Assembly (NCBI GenBank): GCA_030848705.1
Contig: CM061235.1
Span: 132,377,228 to 132,441,227 of the forward strand
Direction: 5' to 3'
From: Heracleum sosnowskyi
Taxonomy: Eukaryota; Streptophyta; Magnoliopsida; Apiales; Apiaceae
Length of the DNA stretch: 64,000 nucleotides
Of the stretch, positions 58,006 to 64,000 are shown piece after piece. Position 1 is the first letter of the stretch. Each line of letters starts with the position of its first letter. A model generated the notes under the pieces. The model had not been told where the DNA came from, made no database searches, and worked only from the letters and a program-made list of their open reading frames with translations. The position numbers and the translations under genes are program-made.

Positions 58006-59052
58006 TCACCATACTTTTGGTGTAGAAATAGACAACTGAGGTAACAACTTTGCTAATTGTTCAAGTTGTAGAGTAGTGAATCCTGCATTTCCACTAACAG
58101 AGCTTGAGGCATCAGTCTGTACTGCAGCTGCAAACATCTGAGGCGGATTGGTTTTCAAATTAGCCTGCCACTTATTATTATTCTGGGGTGAGGGACTTCT
58201 GGGAGAATTGCTGGGGTTGTGTTTAGGATGCCAACGTGGATATCCAATTGTTTGCCAACATCTCTCAGTAACATGGCCCTTCATTCCACATGTGGTACAA
58301 GTCACATTCTTATCAGGAGCAGTTCGACTATACATTGCCATTAGTTCACCACCAGTCTTATTCAAACCAAGCATACACCTTTGAGCCACTTCTTGCTCCA
58401 ATGCTGAACAAGCCAATTCAACCGTGGGCAAAGGATTTTGAAGCAATAATTGACTACGCTGAGCATTGTACTGCTCATCAAGTCCATTTAAGAACTGAAA
58501 TAAACGTGATTCCTCTTTTTGTAGCTCAATTACTTCTAAAAGTTTAAGCACCTCAGGTGTAGGTGTAGTAACAACAGGCAACAGATTAAGAGTATCAAGT
58601 TCTTCCCACACAGTCTTCATAGAAGTATAATACTCTTTTATTGAAGATGTGTTTTGCTTCAAATCATACAGATCTCTACAGAGCTTATACTTTCTGCTGC
58701 CATTAGTCAATGAAAACCGCTTCTCTAAATTGACCCAAATGTCTTTAGCATTGGTCATATACATTATAGATCTTTTAATGGTGGGTGAGACATTACTAGT
58801 AATCCATGTAATAACCATATTATTACAAGTATCCCACATTTCTGCCTTTAATGGATCATCAATAGGTGAAGAAATAGTACCTGTGACGAAACCCATTTTG
58901 CGTTTAGAAGAAAGATTGATCTCCATCGAACGCCGCCAAACCCTGTAATCAGACGAGCCCTGTAGCTTATCGACCTGAATAGAGGTGGCATTGTCCGAAG
59001 GATGAAGAAACAACGGTTGCATCATGTCTTGATAACTGACTCTAGCCGCCAT
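58006..59052 (-). CDS. gag: Copia 3 gag
   Basis: 348 residues from ATG 59052, 81 bases inside the primer site. Contains the copia gag core (LQGSSDYRVWRRSMEINLSS, MTNAKDIWVNLEKRFS, LNGLDEQYNAQRSQLL) and a zinc knuckle CTTCGMKGHVTERCW near residue 256. The last residues run into a frameshift before protease. It resembles the short gag of Retrofit/Ale-type copia, unlike the 788-residue gag of the SIRE-like element. Confidence 0.88.
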   Translation of the reverse strand: MAARVSYQDMMQPLFLHPSDNATSIQVDKLQGSSDYRVWRRSMEINLSSKRKMGFVTGTISSPIDDPLKAEMWDTCNNMVITWITSNVSPTIKRSIMYMTNAKDIWVNLEKRFSLTNGSRKYKLCRDLYDLKQNTSSIKEYYTSMKTVWEELDTLNLLPVVTTPTPEVLKLLEVIELQKEESRLFQFLNGLDEQYNAQRSQLLLQNPLPTVELACSALEQEVAQRCMLGLNKTGGELMAMYSRTAPDKNVTCTTCGMKGHVTERCWQTIGYPRWHPKHNPSNSPRSPSPQNNNKWQANLKTNPPQMFAAAVQTDASSSVSGNAGFTTLQLEQLAKLLPQLSISTPKVW

Positions 59053-59133
59053 TAAAATAAACTCAAGAAAGTCTGATAAAACACAGACAAATATTTAAAA
59101 AGGACCGAAAAAGAAAACTCCTTTAGCACTTAA

Positions 59134-59145
59134 GCTCTGATACCA
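59134..59145 (-). other. tRNA-Met primer-binding site of copia 3
   Basis: The minus strand reads TGGTATCAGAGC directly after the 77-bp LTR-like end. Confidence 0.92.
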
Positions 59146-59222
59146 TGATGAGTAACCAGCTCATCTAAAACCTTAAGGTGTTAGAGGAAGGCCCCAAATG
59201 GATCTTATGCTATATTTCAACA
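59146..59222 (-). repeat. 77-bp TRIM-like LTR at the right end of copia 3
   Basis: On the minus strand TGTTGAAATATAGC...GTTACTCATCA. It is nearly the same as the left-end repeat 50395-50468 but in opposite orientation, and unlike the 236-bp 3' LTR candidate. So the 5' LTR of copia 3 appears to be replaced by a TRIM LTR. Confidence 0.8.
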
Positions 59223-59384
59223 GACAATATACAAATTAGAGATTGGCAATAATGAAGGATATGAAAATAACATACATAGAGATTATTGTAATTTGTAAAG
59301 CTCATGATCGACATAGATATTAGCAAAATCCAGCATAGTTGTTGAGTAAAACATATGATATGCCACAACATGCTCACAGTCACA

Positions 59385-59919
59385 TTAGTAATCAAAATAG
59401 ACAGCATAATCTTCGTAAATGTCATAATAGACATCATCACAAATATATTCGTTATATCCGGAGGAGTTGTTGATTTGGGTTCTTGAACCTTCACACTGGA
59501 ATTCTTTGATTCCAGAAGCCAATGTAAGTATCTCCTCATCATCCTCATCGAACCCTACACAATCTCGAACATAAAGCAGCTCAAGTTCTTTGCATCCCCT
59601 CAATATCAGTTCTAAATCAACCTTTTTAAGCTTGGTCTTGTCTAGAACCAAACGCTTTATTGTTGCAAGGCTTGAAGCAATAGCTGATGCTACCTCCTGA
59701 TCAATGTCTTCATTTGTAACACAGAGCTCCACCAAATTCTTACAGTGGATGCCGATTCCGCCGATAATGTGTACCAAATGGTTGCACTTATCCAGTTTTA
59801 ACACCTCCAAACTTTTCCATTTGACAAGAAGGTCTAAAATAGCATAGCTAAGAACATCTTTATATCTACCGAAGCAATATGGATCAGATGACACTGCCAG
59901 AACTTTCAAGGAAGGACAT
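59385..59919 (-). pseudogene. F-box/LRR protein, SKIP19/FBL23-like, copy C (exon 2 intact, F-box exon not found)
   Basis: Exon 2 starts after a TACAG acceptor (59920) with CPSLKVLAVSSDPYC and is open to the stop at 59385. LRR-like text follows: KSLEVLKLDKCNHLVHIIGG, HCKNLVELCV, LKKVDLELILRGCKELE, RDCVGFDEDDEEIL, ending in an acidic Tyr-rich tail. This is the best preserved LRR exon of the three. I find no F-box exon in the 900 bases upstream, so either the intron is long or exon 1 is lost. Scored as a probable pseudogene or partial gene. It may still be transcribed with a distant exon. Confidence 0.7.
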
Positions 59920-59929
59920 CTGTAACATA

Positions 59930-60832
59930 ATTTTCATGAAGGAAAGCAATTAAAAAAACCCCTAGTATGAAAGAGTGTTACATGAAACTATAAAGTGTAC
60001 AAGAAAAACTTAGAATATGAGAATATTACATCTAATATATATAACCAAACCTTGGCAACATGTCAGAGATATATATTACCTGTAGATCCTCTAATTGATA
60101 AGAGGAGTGATGGAAGTAGATTATTAGTACTCCTCATTATATATAGAGAGGAGAGATCGAGGAAGTGAGCATTGTTAATTGCTTGCAGGAAGATAAGGAG
60201 TCTTCACTCTCTTTCTTAGGGCATCCCAAGAGCCCATTTTATTTATTCACCTACTTCAAATTTTAATTTGATTCCAGTATACACTTCCAACGTCTATTGG
60301 CAGTATTATACAATGAATTGATGCTTTGCCTTACTCATATGTTTCTTTTCCCTATAAAATATAATCTATTTTGATTGCTCTTATAGTCTCAACCTCAGAT
60401 CGGTTCTAATTCAATTAAATGACATGGTAATTACAACTTGTATTCTAAAACTCGACTAGAAACTTATATAAGTTGAAAAAAAAGACAGCAAAATTAGAGA
60501 GTTATGACAGGAATTCACTGAATGTCTTTTAGAGCACACATAAGAAAAACTAGTACAGTAGTGATTTCTGAATTACCGTTTTTTATTTATTTATGATACA
60601 CCAAATGCTACCTACATCTACATTGAAGGTTGGACGATCATAGTTTATTCTGAAATGCGATCAACTAATTCCTTGCAACACAGAAAAGAGTAACAAAAAT
60701 AGATGATTTGCCTTCAATTTAAAATTTTGAGAACTTTATTTGATATCACTTTTTCATAACATCCTGCTACTATTACATAAATTATTGATTTCCGATAAAA
60801 TAAAACAGTGGCATGCATGTAGAATAGTTTCT
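59930..60832. other. Intergenic DNA between F-box C and peptide copy 2
   Basis: AT-rich, no convincing gene. 59930-60010 matches the intron side of F-box B (33012-33090). The region 60740-60832 is the 3' flank of peptide copy 2. Confidence 0.5.
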
Positions 60833-61003
60833 CTAGGGATTTGGCAGCGTTTTCCGGACACCATTAATGAAGCCGCAACACTCTACGACTTCAGGACAAC
60901 AGCTGGGAGGCGTTTCAGCCGCTCCTGCGTGAACCATGAAAGCCACGAGTACCATCACCAACACCAACACCAAATTGGCTAAACACCTCATGTTTCCTTT
61001 CAT
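60833..61003 (-). CDS. Small secreted 4-Cys peptide, copy 2
   Basis: 56 residues, ATG at 61003, stop TAG at 60835-60833. The N-terminus (MKGNMRCLANLVLVLV) and MVLVAFMVHAGA form a clean signal peptide. The predicted mature part is ETPPSCCPEVVECCGF then INGVRKTLPNP. Compared with copies 1 and 3, the signal region has changed at many positions while the mature part has only three conservative changes (I/V, V/I, K/N). A TATA box lies about 73 bases upstream. Function unknown; likely an apoplastic peptide. Confidence 0.75.
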   Translation of the reverse strand: MKGNMRCLANLVLVLVMVLVAFMVHAGAAETPPSCCPEVVECCGFINGVRKTLPNP

Positions 61004-61075
61004 TTCCGCAATTAAATCTGCAACAATGTATTTTCTTTTCTGTTTTCAATGGTGAGCAGAATATTTTTTACAATG

Positions 61076-61085
61076 TGTATTTATA
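61076..61085 (-). promoter_or_regulatory. TATA box of peptide copy 2
   Basis: The minus strand reads TATAAATACA, preceded by CTA. Same motif as in the other copies. Confidence 0.75.
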
Positions 61086-61099
61086 TAGAGACTGTCAAT

Positions 61100-62201
61100 G
61101 AGCGAGATAGTCCAAATCTGTTAAGAAAATTAAACATGAGATTTATTGCAAATTGTAGTATATATTTGTCGGATACTTGCACATCTTGTACATGTCTAAT
61201 TGGGGAGAAAACAATGCCGCGCGAGTATGTAAAAACCACCAAGTAAAAGAAAGTTCTCTTAGTTTTTTGACCCAGAAAGAAACAAAATCAGAAATAAAGT
61301 ACCCCTTGGCATCATAAATTGTTGAGAGTTTTGAGAACAAAGATTCTTTAATAATTTTGTTTGTAAAAATACGTATCTTTTAATTTTATTTGTAGAATAT
61401 AAATTGATTGGTGAAGAAGATGCCATGAAAGAAGCATCACATAGCGAGGGAGGTGTCATATGACAGAGGGAATAAAAATTTGGATTGTGAAGATTAAATT
61501 TTTTGGGGCCGGGGTTCCCTCCATGTTTTTTCTAGTGTTGATGAGCACCTGCATTAATTAAATAATGACAGATACAGTGATTATAAAATGATATACAACA
61601 CTGATCTACTCGGTGTTTCTTTGCATTGCGGGGATTGAGGACCAATATCACCTTATGTTGCATTGTCACTACTTTCACTATGTTCTCCACCTGCTTTTTG
61701 GCACTAAACTCGACCACAGTCCATGTTGATTGTAATTAATAGCTCGGTGGATTTCCTGCCGATTAAACCTAGAGTTTTGCAATTTCTATGACTTCTTGCC
61801 ATCTAAGTCTTTACCTATCACATCTGAAGAGAGAAATGGAAGACTTCACAACCGGGATCTGGTGGTCCCTCCACTAGGTTCTGGCTTTGATTCTTGTTGT
61901 ACTGTTAACTTCATAAGCTCTTGAGCATTCTATATATATATTCACTTCCTACGTACTGAAAGTCTAAGCCTTTTAGATTGTTTGTGTAAAGCTGCAAGTA
62001 CTCTCATGACGGTTTTACTTTAATATACTACACAAACTTGACTAAACTTACTAAATTCTTAAAATTGTTATCTTAGTCAAGCAGGGCCAACTCATATCAC
62101 CTTGCTATAGAAATCAACTCAATATTTGCAATTTTTGATACGACAAATAGAATTCGTGATAAGATATTTCATTTCAGGCTGATACTAATTTTTTGATAGT
62201 A
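61100..62201. other. Intergenic DNA between peptide copies 2 and 3
   Basis: No convincing gene. A minus-strand frame at 61532-61717 (MVEFSAKKQVENIVKVV...) has protein-like text but no recognisable family and no clear promoter. The rest is AT-rich. Confidence 0.4.
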
Positions 62202-62460
62202 TTTAATTTTTGAAATTTGCACAGCGTGCATTTCCAACGTGTACACATTATGGGATTAATCGATGCTTGGGGTTTTTCGTACTACAGTATTGTTTAAAAT
62301 TTTGTAAATAAAAAGGACTACTATCAAGTTTAAAGATAGGAAGACTTTCTCCTTGAGACACAAAAAGGGCAAAAAAGAGTAACAAAAATATAAATTCCTT
62401 ATGAAAATTTATGAGCTCCTTAATTTGATATCATAATTGTAACATTTCTGATCACATATA
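62202..62460. repeat. Array flank segments X and Y, unit 3
   Basis: Matches 49163-49440 and, in parts, 8605-8693 and 32164-32253. No LINE is attached here, so this copy shows flank X before the LINE insertion. Confidence 0.8.
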
Positions 62461-62512
62461 TAGAATGATTGATTTCCAATAAAATAAAACAGTGGCATGT
62501 AGATGAGTTTCT

Positions 62513-62683
62513 CTAAGGTTTTGGCAGCGTTTTCCGGACACCATTAACGAAGCCGCAACACTCCACGATTTCAGGACAGCAGCTAGGAGGTGTTTCAGCA
62601 GCTCCTGCAGTGAAAACCATGATAGCCATGATGAGTATCATCACCGACACCAACTTGGCTAAACACTTGATGCTTCCTTCCAT
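62513..62683 (-). CDS. Small secreted 4-Cys peptide, copy 3
   Basis: 56 residues from ATG 62683. A longer in-frame start at 62785 lies inside the TATA box (its first codons are part of TATAAATACA), so the inner ATG is the real start. The signal peptide is MEGSIKCLAKLVSVMILIMA followed by IMVFTAGA. The predicted mature part is ETPPSCCPEIVECCGF then VNGVRKTLPKP, identical to copy 1. This is the cleanest copy with both an intact signal core and a promoter. Confidence 0.78.
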   Translation of the reverse strand: MEGSIKCLAKLVSVMILIMAIMVFTAGAAETPPSCCPEIVECCGFVNGVRKTLPKP

Positions 62684-62772
62684 CTCTGCAATTAAATCCT
62701 CAACACAGTATTGATTTACGTCTTGCTTCTTTTCGGTGGTGAGATGAATAATTTTTTTTTGTGCTTGCAATG

Positions 62773-62782
62773 TGTATTTATA
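62773..62782 (-). promoter_or_regulatory. TATA box of peptide copy 3
   Basis: The minus strand reads TATAAATACA, 90 bases before the ATG at 62683. Confidence 0.78.
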
Positions 62783-62789
62783 CATAGAG

Positions 62790-63455
62790 ATAGTTGTGTG
62801 AGAGATACTCCAAATGTGTCAAGAAAATTAAACAAGGGATTTGTTACTTCATAACATTTAATTTCTGTATATTGTTTTTTTGAAGGAAACATATATTTTC
62901 AGTTCCATGTTTTTGACATAAAGTGTGCAACCAGAATTACACAGAAAAAATATCACTAACATTTATTAATCCTTGCGTTGTAAAATGCTTTTAATTAACC
63001 AAACCTACGCTGTCTTCTTTGAATCAAAAACAGAATTAACCTCAAAAGTTATCTTGTCAAAAGTAGAAGCATTATTTGTTAACTCTTTACCTTATAAGAA
63101 ACCATAATAATTTCTGTCGAATGTTAATTAAGAACATGGTATCTAATTTCATCTGTTTTATTCTTCTTTATACTTTCAGAATTGGAACAATCAATAGATA
63201 GTGACAGAACGGTGAAATTTGTTGAATTAGTACTAAGATAATTAGATTTTTGTATTCCCTTTTCTATTTGCAACTTGTATAATTTATAAGATTCAATGCC
63301 AGATGTAAACAAAGATCATCCAGTAACCACTGACTTTTTTGTAATTTTTTAAAAAATAGGGGCAAAATCGTAAATTTACGGGGATTAAAGTGACACTTTT
63401 TATCCTGATGTTGTGGTTTAATATATAGTAATAGAAGTTATGGGTATTTAAGTAA
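62790..63455. other. Upstream DNA of peptide copy 3 and array flank Z-like segment
   Basis: 62790-63110 resembles 49750-50200 upstream of peptide copy 1. 63170-63330 resembles flank Z (ATTTTTGTATTCCC TTTT-type text, then ATGCCAGAT). An F-box gene would be expected next, but none is seen before the Helitron-like end. No gene found. Confidence 0.55.
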
Positions 63456-64000
63456 TCTATACTATAATATTATAAGCAAACCACCCTCTGGTTGGTAGTT
63501 TGGTCATTTAGTTTGGTACTCTGAATAATAACCGTTAGATGTAAATATAGATAAATGAGAACCGTTGGATGTAATATTAAAAGAATATTCTTTTTTTGAT
63601 ATCTAAGATGCTCTCACGGGTTCAAGGTTCGAATCCCGTCAACAACATATTAAAAAATTTTAAGATCAAAATACAAATAAATGCTAATAAAATAAGATAA
63701 AAAATATTAAAAAATCATTAACTCCTTATATATAATAAGCGTAGGGGAGATCTTATCCAAAACTTTAGTCGGTCACTGTACTACCAAAAGTATACGATCC
63801 GTTGGATTATAAAACTATAAATATTCAAATCGATGAGAACCGTCAGATATAATATTAAAAATTGTATTTGATTAATAATAGGATAGTATTTAAATACTAA
63901 AAGGTGTATTTTGATAATTTAAACCTATTATAAATGGGTTTTCTATATTGAATAGAAATCTTTATGTAAAAATTCGTAATTATCTTTTCTATTTATTTTA
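63456..64000 (+). mobile_element. Helitron-like 5' end, runs out of the window
   Basis: Starts TCTATACTATAATATTATAA after A (63455), the usual TC start of plant Helitrons. Subterminal text includes repeated CCGTTRGATGT motifs (63533, 63563, and CCGTTGGAT at 63800). A tRNA B-box-like sequence GGTTCGAATCCC lies at 63626-63637. No coding sequence. The 3' CTRR end is outside the window. Confidence 0.6.

Larger units (their letters stand above)
50697..59222 (-). mobile_element. Ty1/copia element 3 (minus strand), split by a solo LTR, with a TRIM-like 5' end
   Basis: From right to left: a 77-bp LTR-like end (59146-59222), primer site, gag (59052-58006), protease and integrase (57971-56639), a solo LTR insertion, then RT-RNase H (52894-50927) and a 3' LTR. 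It lies between array flank Z and the F-box C 3' end. The array reads continuously across this point in unit 1 (32390), confirming insertion. Frameshifts, one stop and a damaged RT box show that it is dead. Confidence 0.88.

Noticed and set aside
62684..62785. Longer start (34 extra residues) for peptide copy 3
   Set aside because: The upstream ATG overlaps the TATA box, and the extension is not open or conserved in the other two copies.
63620..63640. tRNA gene at the B-box-like sequence
   Set aside because: No A box, anticodon arm or acceptor stem pairing can be found around it.

Overview
The window is nuclear DNA from a flowering plant, probably a dicot. The evidence is an F-box/LRR gene of the SKIP19/FBL23 type with a GT-AG intron, plant LINE, copia and gypsy lineages, an endogenous plant pararetrovirus, Stowaway- and Mutator-type MITEs, TRIMs and a Helitron end. 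I cannot name the species. No tRNA, rRNA or bacterial-type genes are visible. Most of the 64 kb is mobile DNA. The host component is a small tandem gene array in which minus-strand SKIP19-like F-box/LRR genes alternate with minus-strand genes for a tiny secreted peptide.

Layout, left to right. (1) 1-1776: 3' end and LTR of a Ty3/gypsy element. (2) 1925-3681: F-box copy A, a pseudogene with a MITE in its intron and a ~360-bp insertion in exon 2. (3) 4367-8604: a 5'-truncated LINE on the minus strand, split by a TRIM (7093-7716). (4) 8694-32161: a palindromic Stowaway-like MITE split near its centre by a rearranged pararetrovirus block. That block is itself split by a 13.5-kb LTR element (10579-24085) with 4.09-kb LTRs and a decayed interior. 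(5) 32164-33010: array flank and F-box copy B, with the peptide gene of this unit deleted. (6) 33104-49162: a second copy of the LINE, split by a 12.8-kb SIRE-like copia element (34959-47792) that carries a very long extra ORF and an antisense ORF. (7) 49465-49632: peptide gene 1. (8) 50395-59222: a copia element fused to TRIM-like ends and split by a 3.7-kb solo LTR. (9) 59385-61003: F-box copy C and peptide gene 2. (10) 62513-62683: peptide gene 3. (11) 63456-64000: Helitron-like 5' end running out of the window.

The insertions can be ordered. The LINE sits in two array units with the same right-hand junction, so it predates the duplication. The MITE, then the pararetrovirus, then the long-LTR element entered one unit in that order. 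The SIRE-like element entered the other LINE copy. Target-site duplications support the LTR-element insertions: TTAAT for the long-LTR element, AAATG for the SIRE-like element and GTAAG for the solo LTR.

The most interesting unexplained items are the three-gene family of 55-56-residue secreted peptides with a CC-x5-CC core, whose predicted mature part is nearly invariant; the antisense ORF with its own TATA box in the SIRE-like element; and the long-LTR element that moved recently although its coding interior is ruined.
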